DNA of 32,976 nucleotides from Lachnospiraceae bacterium (GTDB taxonomy: Bacteria > Bacillota > Clostridia > Lachnospirales > Lachnospiraceae): the NCBI GenBank assembly GCA_022781925.1, contig JALESO010000077.1, positions 1 to 32,976 on the forward strand, read 5' to 3'. Positions 7,749 through 16,344 of this stretch are shown one piece after another (the first letter of the stretch is position 1; each line of letters opens with the position of its first letter). Position numbers and translations under genes: made by a program. The notes beneath the pieces were generated by a model, which made no database searches, was not told the origin of the DNA, and saw only the letters and a program-made list of their open reading frames with translations.

Positions 7749-8211
7749 ATCGACTGGGGTAGAAGATCCATTTGGCAAGACAATCCCCTTCATACACTAC
7801 TTTCAGTGAAAAGAATTGCGGATCATCCGACAGTAAACGCTCCAGGAACAGATGATCCCCTTCCCATGTCGGAAGTGACAGCACTTTTTCTTTGTCCACC
7901 CATTCCAGCGTACCCTCGCTGCACTCCGCCAATTCTCCTTCAAACTCCGTCGCCGTAAAAAGATGCATATACTCATCTTCCCACTCGTCAGAGCAGAATG
8001 TCACAATTCCCCGAAACTGATACTTTGTCAACTTCAGTCCCGTCTCTTCCCGGACTTCCCGAAGCATACATTCATCCGGTGACTCTCCCTTTTCAAACTT
8101 TCCTCCCACACCAATCCATTTATCATGATTCTGATCATTTTTCTTCTTGGTGCGGTGAAGCATCAGGTATTTTCCTTCTTTTTCTATATAACATAACGTA
8201 GTAAGCTGCAT
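7747..8211 (-). CDS. Nudix hydrolase, MutT/8-oxo-dGTP-diphosphatase-like
   Basis: A 154-residue single-domain protein with a complete Nudix box GX5EX7REUXEEXGU at residues 37-59 (GGKFEKGESPDECMLREVRE onward: G37, E43, R51, E52, E55, E56, G58), which binds the divalent metals for pyrophosphate cleavage. The N-terminal TTLCYIEKEGKYLMLHRTKK strand pattern is typical of the 8-oxo-dGTP diphosphatase subgroup that cleans oxidised nucleotides from the pool, though Nudix substrates are hard to predict. The start at 8211 is preferred over the upstream ATG because AAAGGA sits 7 nt before it. It follows the Rpn-like gene by 42 bp on the same strand, and the pair may be co-transcribed. Confidence 0.9.
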   Translation of the reverse strand: MQLTTLCYIEKEGKYLMLHRTKKKNDQNHDKWIGVGGKFEKGESPDECMLREVREETGLKLTKYQFRGIVTFCSDEWEDEYMHLFTATEFEGELAECSEGTLEWVDKEKVLSLPTWEGDHLFLERLLSDDPQFFSLKVVYEGDCLAKWIFYPSR

Positions 8212-8253
8212 GATTTTTTCCTTTCTAAACAACAGATACTAATATTTTACATC

Positions 8254-9186
8254 TTATTCGGCATTGAATGCTTTAATTATAGACTGTATTCTGTCAACAT
8301 TTTTATCAGTCACTTCAGCAATTTTTTCCACCGGCATTCCCTTTTTATACATGCAAAAAATAATCTTTGCTTCTCCCATCTCCATTGCCCTGTCTTCGAT
8401 TCCCTGTCCAAGATTACACATAACCGCCATCTCCTCCTCTACATTTTTCTCCGCTGATATATCATATTCCTGTTCCATTACATTCAGTTTCTCTTTTACA
8501 GACAATTCATTAGACAACAGTGTGCCAAGCAGCCGGTGCAGTTCATACTGCTCTGTATGTTCCGGTCTTCTCTTTGCGAGCCCGATCATAATGATATTCA
8601 TTAAATCCAGATTGCCTTTCCAGTTATGAGCACCAACAATCTTTCTGTCCATCATCGCAATATGGTTCATGACATTATCCCTCATATTCATACAAATCCA
8701 TATTGAATACACCTGTTTGATATCATTATAATTAGAACCTGAAAAATCCCTTTCTTTTTGTGATGAAACCAATCGGCAGACATAAAAAATCGCACGGTTC
8801 AAGATATCATATTGATCTGGTTCCTCCTTCTGTGCTTCTACATTAATAATAATCTGAGACACTCTGTTCTTTCGCCTGACATAAAATATAATATCAAATC
8901 GAATGAGCCCTTCATTTACTTCCTGATTTTCAGTATTCAACCCTGTAATTTCCTGTTCTGCATTATTTGTATTTGTCATTCCCGGATCAACCGGTACATT
9001 TCGAATATATGGCTCTCCTTCAATATAAGAAACCACATCTTCCGGTTGCATTCCCCGGAATTCTTCCACCGTTTTTGCCAGAATATGTGCAAGAATAATT
9101 TTCTGTCCTAATAGACGTTTTGCACATTCATCATACTGCGCCTTCTCATCCGTAGCTTTGACTGCATTTTTTAACGCTGTATTCAC
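8254..9186 (-). CDS. Rpn-family / PD-(D/E)XK nuclease-like protein
   Basis: A 310-residue protein with the layout of the Rpn (recombination-promoting nuclease) or PDDEXK_2 group. An N-terminal helical part includes DECAKRLLGQKIILAHILAK. The nuclease core keeps D98 in RFDIIFYV and the E117-x-Q119 motif in IIINVEAQKE, followed by YDILNRAIFYVCRLVSSQ. The helical tail ends in a short MPVEKIAEVTDKNVDRI element. The family typically has Q in place of the catalytic K; some members nick DNA, and many are annotated as transposase-like although they do not mobilise themselves. The GTG at 9186 is the likely start because AGGAGG lies 6 nt before it. Composition is AT-richer than the neighbours, consistent with an acquired gene. 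Confidence 0.8.
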   Translation of the reverse strand: MNTALKNAVKATDEKAQYDECAKRLLGQKIILAHILAKTVEEFRGMQPEDVVSYIEGEPYIRNVPVDPGMTNTNNAEQEITGLNTENQEVNEGLIRFDIIFYVRRKNRVSQIIINVEAQKEEPDQYDILNRAIFYVCRLVSSQKERDFSGSNYNDIKQVYSIWICMNMRDNVMNHIAMMDRKIVGAHNWKGNLDLMNIIMIGLAKRRPEHTEQYELHRLLGTLLSNELSVKEKLNVMEQEYDISAEKNVEEEMAVMCNLGQGIEDRAMEMGEAKIIFCMYKKGMPVEKIAEVTDKNVDRIQSIIKAFNAE

Positions 9187-9482
9187 TTTTTTCCTCCTCT
9201 TTGCAGATATCAATAGCAAAAAGAAGTTTTATGCTCAAAGTATATTCCACATATCTGTCAAAGACAAGCTACTCGTCAACACTTCGCTTTAAAAATCCTT
9301 TTCTCTATTGATTTTCATTCATTATTTGGAATATACTCGATATATGAGTTTCCGAATTTCTGAAACCTGATGGTTATTTAGATCTTTGTGCAGTTACATA
9401 GAATCATAACTGCGTAGATTTAGAATAGCACAAGAGAATATACATTGCAACTATTTTTTATTTTGATTCAGGAGATAACGTT

Positions 9483-10637
9483 ATGTCATACGCACTTGTC
9501 CTGCTCTGCGGCGGTCTCAGCACCCGCATGGGTACAAACAAAGCTTTTCTCCCCTTTGGAGAATATACTCTGATTGAATATCAGATTCGGCGTTTTCGCC
9601 CTTATTTTGAAAAAATATATCTGTCCGTTCCGGAAATGAATAGCTTCTGGGCTGCGCTTTCCGCAAAACTTGACTGTACAGCGATTCCCGACCGTGTCGA
9701 GAAAATCGGTCCACTGGGCGGTCTGTACAGCTGTCTGTCCACTGTTACAGATGAGCTACTATTTTTTACACCGGTAGATGCACCATTTACCGACGCCGCA
9801 GCTGCGGTCAGCTTGTGTCAGATGCTGAAACAGGGTATCAAATCAGATACCGAAAAATATGCCTGTGTCCTGCTGCATCCGACTCGCGGTATGCAGCCGC
9901 TTTCCGCAGTCTATACAAAATCCTGTCTTCCGGTCATCGAGAACATGATCCTGGAAGAAAATTATCGTCTGCGCCGGCTGCTGATATCGGAGCACACCAT
10001 CATTAGTGATATCCTTGTTCCACAGGAGCACTTTTATAACATGAATGACATGCCATCCTACTATCATGCCTTGCAGATGCTGGCAGAAAAGCAACCCGCA
10101 CTGTTTCCACCAGATTTTGTTCCGCAATCGAAACAGACGATTCCCTACATCTCCTTCTCGGCAAAATCAGGTACCGGAAAGACAACCTATCTGGAAAAAC
10201 TGGTTGCCTGCCTGAAGGAGCGAGGGCTTCGCATTGCCCTGATCAAGCATGACGCTCATGGTTTTGAACTGGATCAGCCCGGAAAAGACAGCTATCGCCT
10301 GCGAAAAGCCGGTGTCGATACGATGGTCCTGTCCGGTCCTGATCAGACTGCCCGCCTGGAAACACATACCGCCGGAGAGCCTTCCCTGAATCAACTGATA
10401 TCCTCTGTGGAACATGCAGATCTGATCCTGATCGAAGGATATAAATTCGGACCACAGCCGAAGATCCAACTGCTCCGCAAGGGTTATAGCGAAACACCCG
10501 TTGGCAACCAGGAACAGACCATTGCATATGTTTCCGATTTTCCATACGATGCTGCTCCGTCAGAACTTCCAGTCTTTGATCTAAACAAACCGCAAGATTT
10601 AGCGGAATATCTTGTTTCCTGCTTCGGTTTGAAATAG
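9483..10637 (+). CDS. mobAB: MobA-MobB fusion, molybdenum cofactor guanylyltransferase
   Basis: A 384-residue protein with two domains. Residues 1-200 are MobA-like: the nucleotidyltransferase motif LLCGGLSTRMGTNKAF (8-22), the GPLGGL loop (76-81) and the PVDAPF metal-binding aspartate (97-102). Residues about 218-384 are MobB-like: a P-loop SAKSGTGKTT (226-235), the IKHDAHGFELDQPGKDSYR motif and LILIEGYK. MobA transfers GMP to molybdopterin to make bis-MGD, and MobB is a GTP-binding partner. Fusion puts both in one chain. An AGGAG lies 9 nt before the ATG. No other molybdenum genes or molybdoenzymes occur in the window, so its client enzyme must be elsewhere. Confidence 0.9.
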   Translation: MSYALVLLCGGLSTRMGTNKAFLPFGEYTLIEYQIRRFRPYFEKIYLSVPEMNSFWAALSAKLDCTAIPDRVEKIGPLGGLYSCLSTVTDELLFFTPVDAPFTDAAAAVSLCQMLKQGIKSDTEKYACVLLHPTRGMQPLSAVYTKSCLPVIENMILEENYRLRRLLISEHTIISDILVPQEHFYNMNDMPSYYHALQMLAEKQPALFPPDFVPQSKQTIPYISFSAKSGTGKTTYLEKLVACLKERGLRIALIKHDAHGFELDQPGKDSYRLRKAGVDTMVLSGPDQTARLETHTAGEPSLNQLISSVEHADLILIEGYKFGPQPKIQLLRKGYSETPVGNQEQTIAYVSDFPYDAAPSELPVFDLNKPQDLAEYLVSCFGLK

Positions 10638-10658
10638 TCTGCCTGTTTTATAAAAGAC

Positions 10659-10722
10659 GGGACTCAGCTATTTTATCTTGTCAGCTAGCAATCGCCCGCC
10701 AAGAGAAAATAGCCTGAGTCCC
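10659..10722 (+). terminator. Structured 3' element, family member B (downstream of mobAB)
   Basis: GGGACTCA-GCTATTTT pairs with AAAATAGC-(C)-TGAGTCCC, a single pyrimidine mismatch follows, then TCTTG with CAAGA, around an apical core GCTAGCAATCGC. It begins 21 nt after the mobAB stop, in the same sense orientation as the elements after the AEC permease and pyrD. The following U-run is poor (CCCTTCATCT). The remaining intergenic DNA to 10853 shows nothing further. Confidence 0.6.
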
Positions 10723-10853
10723 TTCATCTACGTTATGGCTCCACTATTCGATCTATCTTTCATCGTATCTTATGTATCACTATTTTACAATGTTTCCTGA
10801 CACATCTCTATCCATAATATCTCGTTTATAAACTGTTAAATTACATGTGAATC

Positions 10854-12026
10854 TTATGCCCTTCTTCCGACAAATAAACTGCACAGCATCAGAACCGGGA
10901 ACACCAGTGCCGCACAGATTCCCACATGCAGGTTGTTTCCAAAGGCACTGGACACAAATCCGGCCAGTGTCGGTCCGCCGGAGCAGCCCACATCACCGGC
11001 AAGGGCAAGCATGGCAAACATTGCCGTTCCGCCGTTGCGGATCGACGCAGATGCCTTGCTGAATGTTCCTGGCCACATGATGCCCACAGAAAAGCCACAC
11101 ACGGCACATCCGATCAGCCCCACCACCGGGTAAGGCACAGCTGCGATACATACATAGGAAATAATACACAGCACCGTGCTGAACTTCATGAACCGTTCCA
11201 GATTCATGCGCTCCCCGTATTTTCCATAGATCAGCCGGGCAATTCCCATGAGAAACGCAAAGGACATCGGGCCAGCCAGGTCTCCGACGGTCTTGCTGAC
11301 ACCCAGCCCTTTTTCCGCAAAAGTAGACGCCCACTGGCTTACTGCCTGCTCACTGGCTCCGGCACAGAGCATCATAAGCATCAGCAGCCAGAAGATCTTT
11401 TTCGCAAACAGTTCTTTCAGGTTCAGGCCCCGCTCTCCCTCTTCGTTCAGAGAATAAATCGGCACTCTGGTAAAAAGAATCATGTTTGCAACCGGAATGA
11501 CCGCCCAGATCAGAGTCAGTATCTTCCAGTTGGCAATGCCTGCGATTGTGAAGAAAATCGTGGAAATCAGCACCACGCCCACATGTCCCCAGCAGTAAAA
11601 AGAATGTAGCAGACTCATGGCGCTTTCTTTGTGATCCGTGGGGCATGCTTCAATGATCGGGCTGACCAGCACTTCGATCAGACCGCCGCCCACTGCATAA
11701 ATGGCTACTGCCACCAGGATTCCGGTATACGGATCTGCAAATACCTCCGGCAGGATCGTCAGTGCGATCAGCCCCGACGCAGAACAGATATGCGCCAGGA
11801 TCACAGAAAAACGGTATCCCAGGCGATCAATAAAGCCTGCGGAAGCCAGATCAATGATAAGCTGGATCAGGAAATTGATCGTGATCAACAGTGTAATCTT
11901 TGATAGCGGAATCTGGTAGCTGTTCTGAAACGTCACAAACAATAACGGAACAAAATTATTTACGATTGCCTGCACAATATAGCCGATAAAGCAGGCATAC
12001 ATGGTACTCTTATAGTTCTTTTTCAT
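10854..12026 (-). CDS. Major facilitator superfamily permease
   Basis: A 390-residue protein with twelve predicted membrane helices split by a cytoplasmic loop around residues 195-215. The MFS loop motif is recognisable between helices 2 and 3 (GFIDRLGYRFSV), and glycine-rich helices include YAVGGGLIEVLVSP and CGFSVGIMWPGTF. Overall look is of the FHS/fucose-permease-like or YfnM-like proton symporters; the substrate cannot be inferred. The ATG at 12026 has only a weak GAGA site 11 nt upstream. No neighbouring catabolic genes give a hint. It lies 68 nt downstream of the structured element that follows pyrD, and read-through from the pyr operon is possible. Confidence 0.85.
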   Translation of the reverse strand: MKKNYKSTMYACFIGYIVQAIVNNFVPLLFVTFQNSYQIPLSKITLLITINFLIQLIIDLASAGFIDRLGYRFSVILAHICSASGLIALTILPEVFADPYTGILVAVAIYAVGGGLIEVLVSPIIEACPTDHKESAMSLLHSFYCWGHVGVVLISTIFFTIAGIANWKILTLIWAVIPVANMILFTRVPIYSLNEEGERGLNLKELFAKKIFWLLMLMMLCAGASEQAVSQWASTFAEKGLGVSKTVGDLAGPMSFAFLMGIARLIYGKYGERMNLERFMKFSTVLCIISYVCIAAVPYPVVGLIGCAVCGFSVGIMWPGTFSKASASIRNGGTAMFAMLALAGDVGCSGGPTLAGFVSSAFGNNLHVGICAALVFPVLMLCSLFVGRRA

Positions 12027-12089
12027 AGTTTAATTTTCTCTATCTTTTATTTAGTGGGTAAGCAGTGTGGTTTTAGCACAACCTAAAAC

Positions 12090-12159
12090 AAAGGGACTCT
12101 GGCTATTTTTTCTCAGCGAGCGATTGTTAGCCGCGGAGACAAAATCGCAGAGTCCTTTT
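12090..12159 (-). terminator. Structured 3' element, family member C (pyr operon terminator)
   Basis: In the minus-strand transcript GGACTCTG pairs with CAGAGTCC, then GCGATTTT with AAAAT-type pairing, one pyrimidine mismatch, TCTC with GAGA, and the apical core GCTAACAATCGC. It starts 47 nt after the pyrD stop, is preceded by five A and followed by CCCTTTGTTTT, so it is the best terminator candidate of the three family members. Confidence 0.7.
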
Positions 12160-12201
12160 TCATAACTACTATAAAAACCACACAATTACCCGAAACAAGA
12201 T

Positions 12202-13104
12202 CTATTTCACGGCCCCGATCAGTTCATTAATATCCGCCACACCATGCATCTGCATGTACTGCTCGATACCATCCACGATCTCCATGGTCACCATCGGATT
12301 TGCAAAGTTTGCGGTTCCGACGCTGACAGCTGTGGCACCTGCCAGGATCAGTTCCAGAGCATCCTCAGTATTCTGGATACCGCCCATTCCGATGATCGGA
12401 AGGCTCACTGCATTTGCCACCTGATATACCATGCGGACTGCGATCGGATGTACCGCCGGGCCGGAGAGACCTCCGGTTTTATTTGCAATGGCAAAGGTAC
12501 GTTTGTTGACATCGATCTTCATACCGGTCAGTGTGTTGATCAGGGACAGGGCATCTGCGCCGCCTGCCTCTGCCGCTTTTGCCATCACAGTGATGTCTGT
12601 AACGTTCGGGCTCAGTTTCATGATCACCGGCTGTTTTGCATGTTTTTTCACTTCTCTGGTGATCGCTTCCACTGCCTTCGGATCCTGACCAAAGGCGATA
12701 CCGCCCTCTTTGACATTCGGGCAGGAAATGTTGATCTCCAGCATATCCACCGGCTGATCTGCCAGACGCTCTACGACCTCACAGTAATCTTCCGTGGATT
12801 TTCCACACACATTTACAATGATCTTTGTATCATATTTTTTCAGAAACGGAATGTCTCTGGACACAAACACATCGATACCCGGATTCTGCAGACCGATGGC
12901 ATTGAGCATACCGCCGTATACTTCCGCGATACGCGGAGTCGGATTGCCCGGCCACGGAACGTTTGCCACACCTTTTGTGACTACTGCGCCCAGACGGTTC
13001 AGATCCACAAATTCCGAAAATTCCTCACCGGAGCCAAAGGTACCGGAGGCAACCATAACCGGATTGTCAAATGTTACTCCTGCAATCGTTACTTTTGTAT
13101 TCAT
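12202..13104 (-). CDS. pyrD: Dihydroorotate dehydrogenase class 1B, catalytic subunit
   Basis: A 300-residue FMN-binding TIM barrel that oxidises dihydroorotate to orotate. The catalytic cysteine is C128 in the loop NISCPNVKEGG, the class 1 signature; other FMN-contact regions include KLSPNVTD and IGMGGI. Class 1B enzymes work as a heterotetramer with PyrK, which passes electrons to NAD+, and pyrK lies immediately upstream: the pyrK TAA and the pyrD ATG overlap as TAATG (13102-13106), so translation is probably coupled. It is the last gene of pyrC-pyrF-pyrK-pyrD, followed by a structured terminator. Confidence 0.95.
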   Translation of the reverse strand: MNTKVTIAGVTFDNPVMVASGTFGSGEEFSEFVDLNRLGAVVTKGVANVPWPGNPTPRIAEVYGGMLNAIGLQNPGIDVFVSRDIPFLKKYDTKIIVNVCGKSTEDYCEVVERLADQPVDMLEINISCPNVKEGGIAFGQDPKAVEAITREVKKHAKQPVIMKLSPNVTDITVMAKAAEAGGADALSLINTLTGMKIDVNKRTFAIANKTGGLSGPAVHPIAVRMVYQVANAVSLPIIGMGGIQNTEDALELILAGATAVSVGTANFANPMVTMEIVDGIEQYMQMHGVADINELIGAVK

Positions 13105-13874
13105 TACAGTTCTACCTCCTCTGCTAAAAATACCGGGCCTTCTTTGCAGACACGTTTGTTATGTACATTCGTATGTCCGTCCACTTCTTTGGACTTGCAT
13201 ACGCAGGCCAGACATGCACCGATACCGCATGCCATTTTCTCTTCCATAGAGATCCAGCACTCGATATGGTTCTCTGCCGCATAATTTTTCAGTGCGCGAA
13301 GCATCGGAGTCGGACCGCATGCGTAGATGACTTCCGCATCCAGTGCATTCTCCCGGATCGCATCCAGGACATTTCCTTTTGTACCGACGCTGCCGTCCTC
13401 TGTGGCAATGTACACTTCTCCCTGTTTTTTGAACTCATCCAGCAGGAACATGTCACTGTTGCGGTATCCAAGGATGATCTGTTTCTCACAGTTTAACTGT
13501 TTTGCAAGCTCCAGGATTGGTGGAATACCGATGCCGCCACCGATCAGGAACGCTTTTTTTCCTTTTAACGGAAAACCATTTCCAAGCGGTCCCATTACAG
13601 ACAGATGATCTCCGGTCTGTTTTTCGGAAAATTCTGCGGTTCCTTTTCCTGCAATACGGTACACCAGATGCAGGGCGGAATCTTCTTTGTCAATCTCACA
13701 GATACTGATCGGACGAGGGAGCAGTCTGCTTCCATCATCACAGTAAATGGAAATAAACTGTCCTGCCTTCGCGTACTGTGCAATTTTATCTGTCTTGATC
13801 CACAGGCTGTAAATCGCCGGAGCAATCTCCTCCTGACTGATGATCACTGCCTGCTCTTTGAATTTCTCTGCCAT
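13104..13874 (-). CDS. pyrK: Dihydroorotate dehydrogenase electron-transfer subunit
   Basis: A 256-residue ferredoxin-reductase-like protein. The N-terminal FAD domain has RLLPRPISICE, the NAD domain has GGGIGIPP and ACGPTPML, and a C-terminal [2Fe-2S] site is formed by C216, C221, C224 and C243 (MACGIGACLACVCK, then RVCKEGPVF). It relays electrons from PyrD to NAD+, and its presence marks the dehydrogenase as class 1B. AAGGAG lies 7 nt before the ATG and overlaps the pyrF stop, so the genes are tightly packed. Confidence 0.95.
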   Translation of the reverse strand: MAEKFKEQAVIISQEEIAPAIYSLWIKTDKIAQYAKAGQFISIYCDDGSRLLPRPISICEIDKEDSALHLVYRIAGKGTAEFSEKQTGDHLSVMGPLGNGFPLKGKKAFLIGGGIGIPPILELAKQLNCEKQIILGYRNSDMFLLDEFKKQGEVYIATEDGSVGTKGNVLDAIRENALDAEVIYACGPTPMLRALKNYAAENHIECWISMEEKMACGIGACLACVCKSKEVDGHTNVHNKRVCKEGPVFLAEEVEL

Positions 13875-13886
13875 ATTCTTCTCCTT

Positions 13887-14807
13887 TTATTTCAGTGCGG
13901 AAGCGATATCCTCGATCATGTCGATGACTGCCTGACGGGAAGCATCTGCAAAATTCTCTGCGCCAAACTGTGCATATTTCTCCTGTTTGTAAGCCGCAAT
14001 GATACCTCTGGAAGAGTTTACGATTGCTCCCAGACCATCTTTATTGAAATAGTGTGTCAGATCCTTTCCTTTGCCGCCCTGTGCACCGTAACCCGGTACC
14101 AGAATGAAGCTCTTTGGCATTACCTGACGTAATACTTTGCCGACTTCCGGATAAGTAGCACCTACAACGGCTCCGATGTAGCTGTATTCATCCCCCATGA
14201 CATCCTCGCCCCATGTAGCGACTTTCTCAGCCACATGCTCATACAGCGGTTTTCCGTCGATAAGACGATCCTGGAATTCACCGCTGGACGGATTGGATGT
14301 TTTTACAAGGATAAACAGACCTTTTTTCTCCTCTTTGCACACATCTGCAAATGGTTTGATGCCGTCGGTTCCAAGGTATGGATTTACCGTTGCGAAATCT
14401 TCATTAAATGTGCTGTATGTCTTGCTTCCCACCTGGACTTTTCCGAGATGTCCCGTTGCATATGCAGCAGAAGTAGAACCGATATCTCCACGCTTTACAT
14501 CACCGATGACAACCAGATCTTTTTCATGACAATAATCAACGGTTTTCTGGAATGCTTTCAGACCTTCCACACCAAACTGTTCGTACATGGCAATCTGCGG
14601 TTTTACTGCCGGGATCAGATCATATGTACTGTCGATGATCTGTTTGTTGTACTGCCAGATGGCATCTGCCGCACCTTCCAGTGTCTCTCCATACTCAGCA
14701 AAAGATTTCTTCTGAATATGCTCCGGCACATAAGAAAGCATCGGGTCTAAGCCGACTACGATCGGTGCGCCTGTTTTTTTGATTTTTTCTACTAACTTGT
14801 TGATCAT
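13887..14807 (-). CDS. pyrF: Orotidine 5'-phosphate decarboxylase (PyrF type 2)
   Basis: A 306-residue TIM barrel converting OMP to UMP. The catalytic motif is GDVKRGDIGSTSAAYA (D-x-K-R-x-D), and the phosphate-binding end is near VPGYGAQGG. At about 300 residues it belongs to the longer type-2 group, as opposed to the 230-residue Bacillus form. The start at 14807 is chosen because MINKLVEKI matches the family N-terminus and AGAGGAG lies 11 nt upstream; an ATG eight codons earlier would absorb that site. It is third in distance from the end of the pyr operon, 105 bp after pyrC. Confidence 0.93.
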   Translation of the reverse strand: MINKLVEKIKKTGAPIVVGLDPMLSYVPEHIQKKSFAEYGETLEGAADAIWQYNKQIIDSTYDLIPAVKPQIAMYEQFGVEGLKAFQKTVDYCHEKDLVVIGDVKRGDIGSTSAAYATGHLGKVQVGSKTYSTFNEDFATVNPYLGTDGIKPFADVCKEEKKGLFILVKTSNPSSGEFQDRLIDGKPLYEHVAEKVATWGEDVMGDEYSYIGAVVGATYPEVGKVLRQVMPKSFILVPGYGAQGGKGKDLTHYFNKDGLGAIVNSSRGIIAAYKQEKYAQFGAENFADASRQAVIDMIEDIASALK

Positions 14808-14912
14808 TGTACTTCGTTCTCCTCTTTTCATCTTTTTTAATGCTATATAAAAATTAATTTTATCTTTTTGGAACGTTATTTTCCTGTATCACTGTATCTG
14901 ATAAAGATCGTG

Positions 14913-16190
14913 CTATTTCTCCTGATATGCGATCTCTCCGTCCACAATGGTTGCCATGACTTTTCCGGTCACTTTCTTACCGCCAAACGGCGTATTTTTT
15001 CCCTTGGATAAAAATTCTGCCGGATCAATGACCCACTCGCACTCCGGATCAAAAATCGTCAGATCCGCAGGGCTTCCGGCTTCTACGGTTCCTTTGTCCA
15101 GACCAAGGATCTTCGCCGGATTGTAGCTCATCTTCTCAGCCATCTGCATCGGAGTCAGAATCCCAGGTTTTACCAGTGCTGTGTAAGTCAGCGCTGCCGC
15201 TGTCTCTAATCCAACGATACCAAACGGAGCCTTCTGGATGCCCTGTTCTTTCTCTCTGGCTGCATGCGGTGCATGATCCGTTGCGATCACATCCATGATG
15301 TCATCTGCCAGACCTTTCTTCAAAACTTCCACATCCTCTTTGGTACGAAGTGGCGGATTCATTTTATAGTTGGCATCATCCTCTGTGATATCATCTGATG
15401 TCATGCAGAAATGATGCGGGCATACTTCAGCGGTCACCGGAAGACCTTCTTCTTTGGCAAGTGCCACCATGCGCACACTGTCCTTTGTAGAGCAGTGGCA
15501 CAGATGCAGATGCACGCCGGTCTCTTTTGCCAGCAGGATATCCCTTGCTACGATGACATCCTCCACGGAATTAGTAATGCCTGCAAATCCAAGTTCTTTT
15601 GATTTTGCATCGGCATTCAACACACCACCGTGTACCATATTGATATCTTCACAGTGAGCCAGAACCACAAGACCTTCCTCTGCTGCGATCTGCATGCCTT
15701 CCCGGTAAAGCTGTGCGTTCATGACGGATTTGCCATCCTCACTGATGGTACGGCTTCCGGCTGCTGCCATTCCGCGGATATCCGCCAGTTCCTCGCCTTT
15801 CTGCCCTTTTGTCACGGCTCCGGTCTGCAGCACATGCACCTTTGTCACAGCCTCCGCTTTATGCTTTACATAATTGATCACATCCGGGCGATCTGCCACC
15901 GGTTTTGTATTCGGCATGGCAACGATCGTGGTAAATCCACCATGAAGTGCCGCTGCGCCGCCGGTCTGGATATCCTCTTTGTACTCCAGTCCCGGATCTC
16001 TCAGATGTACATGCAGATCAATGAAACCAGGCATGACATAACAGCCCTTCGCATCATAAATTTCATCTGCTTTTTCTTTTATCGCCGGTGCAACTTCCGC
16101 CACTGTTCCGTCTTTGATCAAAACATCTGCCTTTGTCATCGTTTTGTCTCCGGGATTAATGACTGTTCCGTTTTTTATCAAAAGTACCAT
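14913..16190 (-). CDS. pyrC: Dihydroorotase, class I
   Basis: A 425-residue amidohydrolase that cyclises carbamoyl-aspartate to dihydroorotate. Metal ligands are seen in DLHVHLRDPG (H60, H62), VVLAHCEDINM, LHLCHCSTKDS and ATDHAPHA. The length and DLHVHLRDPG form mark the class I (Aquifex/Bacillus) type. The start at 16190 (MVLLIKNGTVINPG) is preferred, with GGGAG 10 nt upstream; upstream in-frame codons are lysine/arginine-rich and unlike the family. It is the first gene of the pyr cluster. pyrB, pyrE, pyrR and carAB are not in the window. Confidence 0.94.
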   Translation of the reverse strand: MVLLIKNGTVINPGDKTMTKADVLIKDGTVAEVAPAIKEKADEIYDAKGCYVMPGFIDLHVHLRDPGLEYKEDIQTGGAAALHGGFTTIVAMPNTKPVADRPDVINYVKHKAEAVTKVHVLQTGAVTKGQKGEELADIRGMAAAGSRTISEDGKSVMNAQLYREGMQIAAEEGLVVLAHCEDINMVHGGVLNADAKSKELGFAGITNSVEDVIVARDILLAKETGVHLHLCHCSTKDSVRMVALAKEEGLPVTAEVCPHHFCMTSDDITEDDANYKMNPPLRTKEDVEVLKKGLADDIMDVIATDHAPHAAREKEQGIQKAPFGIVGLETAAALTYTALVKPGILTPMQMAEKMSYNPAKILGLDKGTVEAGSPADLTIFDPECEWVIDPAEFLSKGKNTPFGGKKVTGKVMATIVDGEIAYQEK

Positions 16191-16295
16191 CCTTGACCGT
16201 CTCCCTTTCTTACATTTCCATTCCTGTTCATTACATTCACTTATTAAGATTCCATTCAAAAAACTACCTGCTTTTCTGCGTTTCTTCTGCACGGA

Positions 16296-16324
16296 ATCAT
16301 TATCTTTTATTTTATCATTTTCAA
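16296..16324 (-). promoter_or_regulatory. Candidate promoter of the pyrCFKD operon
   Basis: TTGAAA (16319-16324), 16-17 bp spacer and TAATGAT (16296-16302) on the minus strand, giving a leader of about 100 nt before pyrC. No hairpin followed by a U-run was seen in the leader, so PyrR-type attenuation is not evident. Confidence 0.5.
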
Positions 16325-16344
16325 CACTTCACCGCAATGTTTTA

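Noticed and set aside
12244..13284. A 346-codon open frame on the plus strand
   Set aside because: It lies antisense to pyrD and pyrK and is rich in His/Cys/Arg as expected for a mirrored frame.
16191..16295. PyrR-type attenuator before pyrC
   Set aside because: The leader is AT-rich with no terminator hairpin and no recognisable PyrR-binding loop.
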